Shown here: positions 25,398 through 33,146 of the stretch, one piece after another
Position numbering within the stretch: the stretch's first letter is position 1
Layout of the letters: the number at the start of each line of letters is the position of its first letter
Assembly: GCF_040537815.1 (NCBI RefSeq)
Contig: NZ_JBEWSZ010000001.1
Location: 124,001-188,000, forward strand
Origin: Mesorhizobium shangrilense
GTDB taxonomy: Bacteria; Pseudomonadota; Alphaproteobacteria; Rhizobiales; Rhizobiaceae
Direction: 5' to 3'
Length of the DNA stretch: 64,000 nucleotides
The notes under the pieces: model-generated
Databases searched by the model: none
What the model was told of the DNA's origin: nothing
What the model saw: the letters and a program-made list of their open reading frames with translations, nothing else
Made by a program: the position numbers and the translations under genes

Positions 25398-25697
25398 CTA
25401 CACATCTCTTCGGGAAACGAACAGCGAGGCGGCGATCTGGGCGCGCAGGCCGGTGGGGCGCTCTTTTGCCTTGAGCAGGCCCTGTTCGCGTGCGGCGCGC
25501 TCGAAGGCGGACCACGCGACGGCCGGCCGGCTTGCACCGTTTTCGGCGGCGGCCAGGAGCTGTGCCGCGGTCTTGTAGCTCTTCGCTTCCTTGTTGCACC
25601 AATGGCCTTCAAGGGCCTTGCGCGCGTCGGGGATCGAGGTGACCACCATCGAGCGGGCGTCGATGAAGCGGATGGTCAGGGCGGGAAGGGCGCGCAT
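25398..25697 (-). CDS. DUF982-family small protein
   Basis: The 99-residue product starts MRALPALTIRFIDARSMVV. It has the DUF982 layout: a beta strand, then ARKALEGHWCNKEAKSYKTAAQLLAAAENG, then AAWSAFERAAREQGLL-like helices. DUF982 proteins are abundant in Rhizobiales and have no assigned role. It lies about 60 bp upstream of the GNAT gene on the same strand. Confidence 0.75.
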   Translation of the reverse strand: MRALPALTIRFIDARSMVVTSIPDARKALEGHWCNKEAKSYKTAAQLLAAAENGASRPAVAWSAFERAAREQGLLKAKERPTGLRAQIAASLFVSRRDV

Positions 25698-25707
25698 GGC
25701 GCCGGCC

Positions 25708-25824
25708 TCACCAGCCGAGCCACTCGCGCGTGCGCCAGGCAAGGCCAGCGAAGGGCGCCACGAGAACGAGAAACACCAGCATCATCGTCAACGGGTGTCT
25801 GGTCATCGAGGGTCGCGGAGCCAT
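25708..25824 (-). CDS. very small membrane protein (38 aa)
   Basis: From ATG 25824 the frame encodes 38 residues, with a basic start (MAPRPSMTRH) and one hydrophobic helix (PLTMMLVFLVLVAPFAGLAW). AGAAGG lies about 11 bases upstream. It ends 10 bp before the DUF982 gene and could be co-transcribed with it. The call rests on composition and position only. Confidence 0.4.
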   Translation of the reverse strand: MAPRPSMTRHPLTMMLVFLVLVAPFAGLAWRTREWLGW

Positions 25825-26289
25825 CGCAAGGTCACCTTCTGCTTCTGGGAATGCCGTTCTGCAAACCGGAAATGTAACGTCACTTCGGCCAAGTGGTTGC
25901 ATCGCCCGGCTGGCGGAATTGGCTAGGTGGCGGCATTCGTCGTGCAGGGCAGGGGGCGGTCCAGGGCGTTGGTCCAAGGCGGCACCGGGGCTGGAGAGCG
26001 ATACCCCCGTGCGATGCCTGCGGATCACTCACGCAAATGCGACGACAGAACCTGATGGAACCTTCTGGCCATCGGGGCGTTTTGTACGTGGATCGCTCCC
26101 CCTCGCGATCCCAAGCCCCAAGTACAGCCCCGCCGGCCTCCCCGTCCGGTGGGGCTTCCTTGCATCGGCAGCCCCTTGCATCGGCAGCCTGGAACAATCA
26201 ATTTTCCAGCCTTCGCGCGCCGCGATAGGGTTGACATGAAGCAACCTGGACGCGAGTCTGCCGACCGTATCCATTTTGGGGAGTCGGGG
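25825..26289. other. 465-bp region without a supported gene
   Basis: The stretch contains a tandem copy of CTTGCATCGGCAGCC at about 26159-26190 and a small inverted repeat near 26130-26155. The final 40 bases lead into the first short peptide gene with GGGGAGTCGGGG just before its ATG. I see no other coding signal. Confidence 0.4.
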
Positions 26290-26382
26290 ATGAAGAAAAT
26301 CTACGAGAAGCCGGTGCTGGTTCGCCGCGAAAAGCTGTCAAAGGTCACGGCGGCTCCGTTGCCTAGCGGTAATCCGACCTGA
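26290..26382 (+). CDS. short peptide gene 1, RiPP-precursor-like (30 aa)
   Basis: The product starts MKKIYEKPVLVRREKLSKVT and ends AAPLPSGNPT. The first 21 residues differ from the next peptide (26490) by a single residue, while the ends differ completely. Conserved leader plus variable core is the hallmark of ribosomally made, modified peptides, and 'YEKP.L..R..L..VT' leaders are typical of lasso and other RiPP precursors in Proteobacteria. A GGGGAG box precedes the ATG. No maturation enzyme is recognisable nearby, so the product type is inference. Confidence 0.6.
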   Translation: MKKIYEKPVLVRREKLSKVTAAPLPSGNPT

Positions 26383-26489
26383 CGATTCTTCGTCAGTCCG
26401 CCACCCGCAAGGTGGCGCACTGCGGGACCGCATTGACATCGGGCAAGCCGGGCGCGAATTTCCGCCCGCCTTCACTTGGGGATTTGGGA

Positions 26490-26591
26490 ATGAAGAAAAT
26501 CTACAAGAAGCCGGTTCTGGTTCGCCGCGAAAAACTGTCGAAGGTCACGGCCGGTACGCCGCCCTCGAACACATCTGCTTCGCCGCCTTGA
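26490..26591 (+). CDS. short peptide gene 2, RiPP-precursor-like (33 aa)
   Basis: This is a tandem paralogue of the previous gene. The leader MKKIYKKPVLVRREKLSKVT is the same apart from Glu to Lys at position 6, and the C-terminus is GTPPSNTSASPP, rich in Ser, Thr and Pro. The region before the ATG (CTTGGGGATTTGGGA) also resembles that of gene 1, so the duplicated unit includes the ribosome-binding site. Between the two genes lies a hairpin (CGCCACC / GGTGGCG at 26399-26417). A 17-bp sequence (GCCGCCTTGATCGTTTC) is repeated head-to-tail at the 3' end. Confidence 0.6.
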   Translation: MKKIYKKPVLVRREKLSKVTAGTPPSNTSASPP

Positions 26592-26616
26592 TCGTTTCGC
26601 CGCCTTGATCGTTTCC

Positions 26617-26649
26617 AAGAAACCGCGCCCCGCAAGGTCGCGGTTTCTT
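26617..26649. terminator. hairpin between convergent peptide and sulfotransferase genes
   Basis: Perfect 11-bp arms AAGAAACCGCG and CGCGGTTTCTT surround an 11-base loop. The A- and T-rich outer ends would let it work in both directions, ending the peptide transcript and the convergent sulfotransferase transcript. Confidence 0.65.
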
Positions 26650-26699
26650 CGTTTCAGGACTTGAATTTTTGCCGAGCGGTCGCGTCGCTCTGGTCCGCT

Positions 26700-27440
26700 C
26701 TATCCCAGCGACAGCAGCAGGGCGGCGAGTAGCAGCACAATGGCGGCGATCGACAGGCCCAGCATGATGTAGGAGCCGTTGATGATCTCGGCGATGATCT
26801 TCTTGATGGTCGCGCGGTCGTTGAGGTTGGGGAAGGGCTCGTCGGGCTCGGGCACGTCCAGGAAGCGGCAGAGCGGACTCCAGCCCTCGGTCACCTTGAA
26901 CAGCAGAAGTTTCTCCGGCGGCACTGCCGCCTGCACCTCCTCGATATAGGCCCTGTAGCGCGCGATCGCCTTGTCGCGGTCGTCCATCACGCCGTTCAGC
27001 GTGCGGCCCCACACCAGCTTGCTCGACATGTCGCCGAATTTCCAGCCGAACGGCGTCAGCCATTCCAGGATCTTGAACTGCCAGACATTCTTGGTGAAGT
27101 AGATCGTGTCGATGGTGCTGTCATACCAGGCGGCGGGGCCGCGCGGATGAAGGGTCAGCAGCACCTTGGCGTCGGGGTAGGCGGTGAGCAATTCCTTCCA
27201 CACGCAGCAGCCGGGATTGTCGACGGTGGCCGTATAGTTGGCGAACACCTGGTTCCAGTCCTGCTGGCTGCCCGGCGGGCTGTTGGCGACCTTGCGCCAG
27301 AAATCGAGATGGCCCTTGTTGGCCTTGTTCATGATCACTTCCTGCATGTGATAGCAGGGAAAGCCGAGCCTGTTCAGCGCGGCAAAAGTCGACCACGTGC
27401 CGGTGCGACCGAAGCCGGCCCCGATGACCTTGAGCGTCAT
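26700..27440 (-). CDS. P-loop sulfotransferase-family protein with C-terminal membrane helix
   Basis: The 246-residue product starts MTLKVIGAGFGRTGTWSTF; GAGFGRTGT is the 5'-PAPS-binding loop of the family seen in many bacterial and fungal homologues (NAD-dependent epimerase/sulfotransferase-like). Other motifs are KVLLTLHPRGPAAWYDS and LLLFKVTEGWSPLCRFLDV. The final 25 residues (YIMLGLSIAAIVLLLAALLLS) form a membrane helix, so the enzyme is probably membrane-tethered. It is convergent with the short peptide genes; a functional link to them is speculation. Confidence 0.85.
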   Translation of the reverse strand: MTLKVIGAGFGRTGTWSTFAALNRLGFPCYHMQEVIMNKANKGHLDFWRKVANSPPGSQQDWNQVFANYTATVDNPGCCVWKELLTAYPDAKVLLTLHPRGPAAWYDSTIDTIYFTKNVWQFKILEWLTPFGWKFGDMSSKLVWGRTLNGVMDDRDKAIARYRAYIEEVQAAVPPEKLLLFKVTEGWSPLCRFLDVPEPDEPFPNLNDRATIKKIIAEIINGSYIMLGLSIAAIVLLLAALLLSLG

Positions 27441-27653
27441 TTTCCTATCCCCTCACTGGCCGTCCCCTTGGCCGTTGCCCCCCTTTCGCGGGTTATTTCA
27501 GTGCGGGCTCATGTTGCCCCGGCATGGATTGGTGCGCAATGAATTTCCTCGTCAGTGGGGAAAAACACTACAGACATGTCGTCAATCCGGCTTCATCTGG
27601 AATGGGTTGGCGTTGCCGCCATCCTGGACAGTGCCCAAGCCTGGCCGGCAAGA

Positions 27654-28874
27654 TCAATCGACGCAGCCCGGCGCCGGCGGCAGGCCGGCGAAACGGTCCC
27701 GCGTCCATGCCATCAGGTCGGCGGTCAGGGGCGACCCCTCCGCGACCAGCGAAAGATGGCCTAGGCCGGGGTAGGACAGGAAATCGACGGGCTGGCCGGC
27801 GGCGCAACGCGATTTGACATAGGTCCGCTGCATCAGCGGAAGGACCGCGTCGTCGTCCTCGCCCTGCGCGATCAGCAGCGGCGCATTGATTGCGCCGCGC
27901 GGCGTGTTCTGCTCCAGCCGTGCGCCAAGCGGGCCGGATGCGGCGTCTTGCGAGAACGCGCCGCCGCGCGGCAGCAACGCGGTTTCGGCCACCGAGAACA
28001 GCGTTTCCGTGCCACCCAGGCAGCGGCGGCCGATGTCATCAGCCAGGGCTCTCGACCACCATCCCATATAGTCGACAGGCCGAACGTCCGGATAGGCGGC
28101 CGAATAGGCGTGCATGACATAGGCCGACACGATCTTGCCAAGGATCGTCGACTGCCCGTCCTCGACAAGCTCCTTGATGTCGCTGGCCGGGGCGAGCGCG
28201 GCAACTCCGGCGAGCTTGAGCTCCGGCGCGTAATCGGGCGCGCGCATGCCCGCCCAAAGTGCGCTGTGGCCGCCTTGCGAATGGCCCCAGATCACAAGCT
28301 TGTCGTCCAGCCTCGGTTCGTCCATCCGGCGCGCGGCGCGCACCGCGTCGAGCACCGCGCGCGCCGCCTCGTCGCCGACCAGGTAGGCGTGCCCGCCAGA
28401 GCCACCTTGAACCCCAAGGCCGATATAGTCCGTCGCGACATAGGCCCATCCGGCATCCAGCAGCGGTTGCAGCGCCGGGACATTGTCGAAGGGGTGCCCC
28501 ATCACCGGGGGAGCACAACCCGCTGCGATGCCCGTCGTGCCATGCGCCCAGGCGATGACGGGCCGATTGCCAGCGGCCGGTTGCCGCGACACCATCACGA
28601 TGGCGCTGGCCACGGCCGGCGCATTGTCAGCCCGGGTCGTCGCATAGAGGATCCGCCAAGCCTGCGCGTTATCGGGAACATCGCGGGTGAACGGCTCGCT
28701 GGCGATCAGCGTTCCGGCCGGGGCGGCCGGATCGGAAACCCTGGAATAGAAGGCGTCGGGCGTGGCGGGCTCGCAATACCACCATGCCAGCGCAATCAGG
28801 ATGCAGGCGGTGAACCCGATCCAGGCCAGGGCGCGGGCCAGGCGCGCGAAGATCCTACGCCGTCTTGTTGCCAT
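27654..28874 (-). CDS. secretory lipase-like alpha/beta-hydrolase
   Basis: The 406-residue product starts at 28874 (MATRRRRIFARLARALAWIG) with an N-terminal membrane anchor or signal (WIGFTACILIALAWWYC). The fold is that of secretory lipases: HGTTGIAAGCAPPV, the nucleophile GHSQGGHSALWAG, then IAQGEDDDAVLP with an acidic residue and GLGHLSLVAEG with the His. It probably acts on esters outside the cytoplasmic membrane. It is divergent from the aminotransferase gene. Confidence 0.88.
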   Translation of the reverse strand: MATRRRRIFARLARALAWIGFTACILIALAWWYCEPATPDAFYSRVSDPAAPAGTLIASEPFTRDVPDNAQAWRILYATTRADNAPAVASAIVMVSRQPAAGNRPVIAWAHGTTGIAAGCAPPVMGHPFDNVPALQPLLDAGWAYVATDYIGLGVQGGSGGHAYLVGDEAARAVLDAVRAARRMDEPRLDDKLVIWGHSQGGHSALWAGMRAPDYAPELKLAGVAALAPASDIKELVEDGQSTILGKIVSAYVMHAYSAAYPDVRPVDYMGWWSRALADDIGRRCLGGTETLFSVAETALLPRGGAFSQDAASGPLGARLEQNTPRGAINAPLLIAQGEDDDAVLPLMQRTYVKSRCAAGQPVDFLSYPGLGHLSLVAEGSPLTADLMAWTRDRFAGLPPAPGCVD

Positions 28875-29006
28875 ATGGTCCCCTCGGTTGCGGCGATTGT
28901 GGCATGAAAACAGGTTGTTTCCACATGGAGTTCCACGGCAAATGTCAGAGGCTGGCGCGATCATATCGACCTTCTGGCTATTCCAGAGGGCAACGGTCGG
29001 TGATAA

Positions 29007-29027
29007 TAGGTCAGCGAGATTGACCTA
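29007..29027. promoter_or_regulatory. palindromic operator before the aminotransferase gene
   Basis: The 21-bp sequence TAGGTCA-N7-TGACCTA has perfect 7-bp inverted arms and lies 22 bp before the GTG start of the aminotransferase, in the gap shared with the divergent lipase gene. It is a good candidate binding site for a dimeric regulator; the regulator is not identifiable from this window. Confidence 0.6.
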
Positions 29028-29048
29028 ATTACCACCGACTGGGAGGTC

Positions 29049-30257
29049 GTGTTGACTTTGATGGACCTGTTGGCGTCGCGCTCGTCGCGCATGAAGGCGT
29101 CGGAAATCCGCGAGCTCTTGAAACTGCTCGACCAGCCCGACATCATCTCGTTCGCCGGCGGCATTCCCGACCCTTCGCTGTTTCCGTCCGCTGCGATCAC
29201 CGAGGCCTATGCCTCGGTGCTCGCCGGCGCGGAGGCGGGGGCCGCACTGCAGTACCAGGTCAGCGAGGGCTATCTGCCGCTGCGGCGCTGGCTGGTCGGC
29301 CTGATGGGCAAGCTTGGGGTGGCTTGCGACGAGGGCAACATCCTCATCACCTCCGGCTCGCAGCAGGGGCTGGATTATCTGGGCAAGCTTTTTCTCTCGC
29401 CGGGCGACACCGCGCTGGTGACATGGCCGACCTATCTCGGCGCGCTGCAGGCCTTCAACGCCTATGAGCCGCGCTACGACCGGCTGACGCCCGATGGCGG
29501 CAACATGACGCCGGCGGCCTATCGCGCGGGGGCGGCGGCCAATGGCGGGCGGCCGAAATTCGCCTATCTGGTACCGGATTTCGCCAACCCGACCGGCGAG
29601 ACCTTGAACCGCAAGCAGCGCGAGGCGGTGCTCGACCTTGCCGGCGAACTCGACATCGCCGTCATCGAGGACGCCGCCTATCGCGCGCTGCGCTATGATG
29701 GCGAGGCCGTGCCGCCGATCCTGGCGCTGGATTGCGCGCGTTCGGGTGGCATCGACAAGGCGCGCACCATCTATTGCGGCTCGTTCTCGAAGATATTGTC
29801 GCCGGGCATGCGGGTGGGCTGGATTTGCGCGCCGCGCGCCGTCATCGAAAAGCTCGTTCTGATGAAGCAGGCGTCGGACCTGCACAGCCCGTCGATCAAC
29901 CAGATGGTCATGCACCGTGCCGCCGAGAACGTCTTCGAGGGCCAGGTCGAAAAGCTGATCGGCGCCTATGGCGCCCGCCGCGATGCGCTGCTCGGCGCGC
30001 TCGAGGCCCATATGCCCGATGGCGTGACGTGGAGCCGGCCGGAAGGCGGCATGTTCGTCTGGGTGACGCTGCCGGAAGGCACCGACGCCACCGAGCTTCT
30101 GGCGCGGTCGGTCAAGGAGGCGCGCGTCGCCTTCGTGCCCGGCAATGCGTTTTATGCCGACGGCACCGGCCGCAACACGCTGCGCCTGTCCTTCACGCTG
30201 GCTGATCATCGCGCGGTGAGCGAGGGGATTCCGAGGCTGGCGGCGCTTCTCAAGTAA
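29049..30257 (+). CDS. PLP-dependent aminotransferase (fold type I, LysN/2-aminoadipate type)
   Basis: The 402-residue product contains the family landmarks: ISFAGGIPDPSLFP, TSGSQQGLDYLGKLFLSPGD, VPDFANPTGET, IEDAAYRALRY, and the PLP lysine in GSFSKILSPGMRVGW. This set fits 2-aminoadipate/aromatic aminotransferases of the MocR-like branch without a DNA-binding domain. The start is the GTG at 29049; a TTG or the ATG at 29061 is also possible. The palindrome just upstream suggests control by a dimeric regulator. Confidence 0.92.
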   Translation: MLTLMDLLASRSSRMKASEIRELLKLLDQPDIISFAGGIPDPSLFPSAAITEAYASVLAGAEAGAALQYQVSEGYLPLRRWLVGLMGKLGVACDEGNILITSGSQQGLDYLGKLFLSPGDTALVTWPTYLGALQAFNAYEPRYDRLTPDGGNMTPAAYRAGAAANGGRPKFAYLVPDFANPTGETLNRKQREAVLDLAGELDIAVIEDAAYRALRYDGEAVPPILALDCARSGGIDKARTIYCGSFSKILSPGMRVGWICAPRAVIEKLVLMKQASDLHSPSINQMVMHRAAENVFEGQVEKLIGAYGARRDALLGALEAHMPDGVTWSRPEGGMFVWVTLPEGTDATELLARSVKEARVAFVPGNAFYADGTGRNTLRLSFTLADHRAVSEGIPRLAALLK

Positions 30258-30457
30258 TAAGCGCGACGGCGAAACTGCCGATCTCGTCGCGCCGGACCCC
30301 GGCCCTGCGCTGTCGCTTCGGGCGTTCGTTGTTCGGAAAGCCAAGCAATTGACTTTCCGTCCGCTGCGCGGACCACGCCTCACCCCTTGAGCCATCCGGT
30401 GGGAAGTGACAGGTTGGCGGTGGCCCGGCACGCCCCACCGCGGCCGAGAGAGAGACC

Positions 30458-31222
30458 ATGCCCAGCGCCCCGTCACCCCGCATCATCCTGCTGCTCGGCA
30501 GCGCGCCCGATGTGGTGCGTTGCGAGGCGTGGCCGAAGGCTGCGTTCAGCCGGATCGTTGCCATCAACAATGCCTGGCGCGTGCGGCCTGACTGGGATCT
30601 TCTCGTCCATGCCGGCGATTTCCCGGCGGACCGGCTGCCACGCGATGCCAGGCTGCGGCAGGCGCAGATCTTCAGCGCCTCGCACTATGTGCCGGCGCAG
30701 AACAGTTTTGGCGGCTTCGTCTATGCCGGCGCCACCATGGCGCTGACGGCGGCCTACTGGACCATCCACAGCCAGAGGCCGGATGTGCTGGCGTTCCTCG
30801 GCTGCGACATGATCTATGACAGGCCGGACAAGACGCATTTCTACGGTGTCGGCCGCCCCGATCCGCTGCGCGATGACGTGACGCTGCGCAATCTCGAGGC
30901 GAAGTCGAACCGGCTGCTCGTCCAGGCGCTGAAGCGCGACTGCCTGTGCGTCAACCTGTCGGAGCTGCCGCGCAGCCGGCTGACTTTCCCGAGGCTGTCA
31001 TTCGATGAACTGACGGGCCTGTCACCGGAGCGGATCGCCGCGATGCGGTCGCAAATCCTCTCCGGCATCCGGCTCGACCAGGCGGAAAAGGCTGAAAGGG
31101 CCGAACGGGAGCTGGGCTATTTCTACGAGGACGGCATGTATTGGAACCACCTCGACGAGATCGACGAGCGGCCGCTCGCCGACATCGACCGGATGTGGAT
31201 TTCGGCGGTGGAAAGCCCCTGA
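30458..31222 (+). CDS. hypothetical protein with Rossmann-like start, 254 aa
   Basis: The product begins MPSAPSPRIILLLGSAPDVV and has AINNAWRVRPDWDLLVHAGDFP and VLAFLGCDMIYDRPDKTHFYG. The opening strand and 'LGSAP' loop plus the 'GCD' motif recall DUF115-like and sialyltransferase-like nucleotide-binding folds, but the match is weak. No signal peptide. A strong terminator follows directly. Function unknown. Confidence 0.7.
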   Translation: MPSAPSPRIILLLGSAPDVVRCEAWPKAAFSRIVAINNAWRVRPDWDLLVHAGDFPADRLPRDARLRQAQIFSASHYVPAQNSFGGFVYAGATMALTAAYWTIHSQRPDVLAFLGCDMIYDRPDKTHFYGVGRPDPLRDDVTLRNLEAKSNRLLVQALKRDCLCVNLSELPRSRLTFPRLSFDELTGLSPERIAAMRSQILSGIRLDQAEKAERAERELGYFYEDGMYWNHLDEIDERPLADIDRMWISAVESP

Positions 31223-31230
31223 CAAAAACG

Positions 31231-31258
31231 AATGGCGGGCCACAGGGCCCGCCATTCT
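31231..31258 (+). terminator. terminator after the 254-aa gene
   Basis: AATGGCGGGC and GCCCGCCATT form a near-perfect stem with a small loop, 8 bp after the stop codon; TCTCG follows. It also lies at the end of the convergent gene at 31276. Confidence 0.75.
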
Positions 31259-31275
31259 CGTGATCCCTGCAAGAA

Positions 31276-31554
31276 TTACGCCTTGCCGCCGCCCAACGCG
31301 TGCATCTTCGCGCAGAACTCGGCATGCGGTTTGCTCATCGCGGCGTCGTTGCATTCCTTCATCATGGCGGTCTGATGTTTCTTGGACATCTTCATCCAGA
31401 CCTTCTTCATGTCGGCATCCGACTTCATGGTCTTCATCGTCTTGTCGGTGAAGAAGGGTGCCATCATCTTCGGCTCATCGAGGATGCCGGCTAGTGCAGA
31501 ACCGGCGATTACTGATGCAGCCAATACTCCCAGGCAGACGGTTTTGATGTTCAT
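31276..31554 (-). CDS. small secreted Met/Lys-rich protein, 92 aa
   Basis: The ATG at 31554 gives a signal peptide (MNIKTVCLGVLAASVIAGSALA). The mature part is rich in Met and Lys (PKMMAPFFTDKTMKTMKSDA ... KVWMKMSKKHQTAMMKECND) and has two Cys. Met-rich periplasmic proteins can bind copper, but that is inference. It converges with the 254-aa gene. Confidence 0.75.
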   Translation of the reverse strand: MNIKTVCLGVLAASVIAGSALAGILDEPKMMAPFFTDKTMKTMKSDADMKKVWMKMSKKHQTAMMKECNDAAMSKPHAEFCAKMHALGGGKA

Positions 31555-31641
31555 GATTACCTCTTCCCTGTTTTTTGCCCCCCGGATGAGGGCAGGTATT
31601 ATCAATATCATTTTGGACGATTGATTTAGAGGTAGCTGATA

Positions 31642-31839
31642 TTGGTTGCTGGTCACGTTTCGGTGAGCGTGACGGCGCCGGGGGACAGGGAACATTTGGC
31701 CGCTGACGCGATTGTTGCTGTGGCCAGCCTGCTTGGTGCGTCTGGTCTCACAGGTCCTGTCGAGGAACCGGGGCCCGTCACCGTGAGGTGGCGGGCTTCC
31801 GTTTTTGATCGGGAAGGGCGCGGGATCGCCGCAGTGTAG
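31642..31839 (+). CDS. possible small hypothetical protein, 65 aa
   Basis: A frame from a TTG at 31642, preceded by AGAGG, gives a protein starting VAGHVSVSVTAPGDREHL after its initiator. Composition is plausible but there is no recognisable motif, and only 34 bp separate it from the convergent GST gene. It may be a chance frame. Confidence 0.3.
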   Translation: MVAGHVSVSVTAPGDREHLAADAIVAVASLLGASGLTGPVEEPGPVTVRWRASVFDREGRGIAAV

Positions 31840-31874
31840 CTGCGCCAGGGCGCGGAGGCCCTGTCCGGCTCGGC

Positions 31875-32741
31875 TTACTCGGCCGCCAGCTTGTCCTGCG
31901 TCTTCGTGTCGAAATCGCCGGCGTCGTGGCGCTCGTGCAACTGCATGGCGGGTTCGCCGAAAGCGCGGTTGACCATGCGGCCGCGCTTCACCGCCGGCCG
32001 CTCGTCGATCGCCTTGGCCCAGCGCTGCACATGCTCGTATTCGTGCACGGAAAGGAATTCGGCCGAGTCATTATACATGCGGCCTAGCGCCAGCCCGCCA
32101 TACCAGGGCCAAACGGCCATGTCGGCGATGGTGTAGTCGCTGCCGCCCAGATACTCGTTCTCGGCCAGCCGTCGGTCGAGCACGTCCAGCTGCCGCTTGG
32201 TTTCCATCGAAAAACGGTCGATGGCGTATTCGAACTTTTCCGGCGCATAAGCGTAGAAATGGCCGAAGCCGCCGCCAAGATAAGGCGCCGAGCCCATCTG
32301 CCAGAACAGCCAGGACAGCACCTCCGCGCGCGCCGGCTGCTCGGTCGGCAGGAATTCGCCGAACTTTTCCGCCAGGTAGACCAGGATCGAGCCGGATTCG
32401 AAGATGCGGACCGGTGTCTTGCCACTGCGATCCATCAAGGCGGGGATCTTGGAGTTGGGATTGACCTCGACGAAGCCGCTGCCGAACTGGTCGCCATCGC
32501 CGATCTTGATCAGCCAGGCATCATATTCGGCGCCCTTGTGGCCGCGGGCCAGCAACTCCTCCAGCATGATCGTCACCTTGACGCCATTGGGCGTTGCCAG
32601 CGAATAAAGCTGTAGCGGGTGCTCGCCGACCGGCAGTTCCTTGTCATGCGTGGAGCCGGCGATCGGCCGGTTGATGTTGGCAAAAGTGCCGCCATTGCCC
32701 TGTTTCCAGGTCCAGACTTTCGGGGGCGTGTATTCGGTCAT
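31875..32741 (-). CDS. yghU: glutathione S-transferase, YghU type
   Basis: The 288-residue product starts MTEYTPPKVWTWKQGNGGTF and continues FANINRPIAGSTHDKELPVG, the characteristic opening of YghU. Next come the thioredoxin-fold part (LQLYSLATPNGVKVTIMLEE), the cis-Pro region (NSKIPALMD) and the helical domain (SWLFWQMGSAPYLGGGFGHF). YghU enzymes bind two glutathione molecules and have disulfide-bond reductase and peroxidase activity in the E. coli homologue. The start at 32741 is preferred over longer versions. Confidence 0.93.
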   Translation of the reverse strand: MTEYTPPKVWTWKQGNGGTFANINRPIAGSTHDKELPVGEHPLQLYSLATPNGVKVTIMLEELLARGHKGAEYDAWLIKIGDGDQFGSGFVEVNPNSKIPALMDRSGKTPVRIFESGSILVYLAEKFGEFLPTEQPARAEVLSWLFWQMGSAPYLGGGFGHFYAYAPEKFEYAIDRFSMETKRQLDVLDRRLAENEYLGGSDYTIADMAVWPWYGGLALGRMYNDSAEFLSVHEYEHVQRWAKAIDERPAVKRGRMVNRAFGEPAMQLHERHDAGDFDTKTQDKLAAE

Positions 32742-32872
32742 CTCGGAAGGCCTCGTGTTTGGGTGGACGAAGGATGATTTCGGGGTTGATGGGCCAGGGT
32801 TGGCTACAGGTAGGTAGGACAGGGCGGGCTGCAAAGGGGGAAGTTCAACTTACGTTGAACTATTGTCAATGT

Positions 32873-33053
32873 GGGCGCCGCCCCTCATTGTCCTGCCGGA
32901 CATTTCTCCCCGTAGAACGGGGAGAAAGACGCTGTGCAGATGATTTCGCCAATCTCCAACGTTGCAAACAAGTTGCCAGCGTTGCGGCCAGATCCCTTCT
33001 CCCCGTCACTATACGGGGAGAAGTGCCCGGCAGGGCGATGAGGGGCAGCGCCG
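32873..33053 (+). repeat. RIME-like inverted repeat
   Basis: Same type as 6856-7037: GGGCGCCGCCCCTCATTG at one end, GATGAGGGGCAGCGCC at the other, and CTCCCCGT...ACGGGGAG hairpins, one of them shortened. It fills the gap between the GST and HtrA-like genes. Confidence 0.8.
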
Positions 33054-33146
33054 ACATCGACAATTGGCATTCCCACAACCCCTTGCGCCTTGCCGCGCGT
33101 GGCATACCTATAGAACATGACAGCAAAGCCCGCCCAGGACAGAAGC

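Noticed and set aside
26157..26190. Short tandem copies of CTTGCATCGGCAGCC
   Set aside because: Only two copies and no spacer pattern, so not a CRISPR array; recorded only as a local duplication.
26700..27440. Idea that the sulfotransferase modifies the nearby short peptides
   Set aside because: It is convergent, separated by a terminator, and belongs to a broadly distributed family; proximity alone is not enough.
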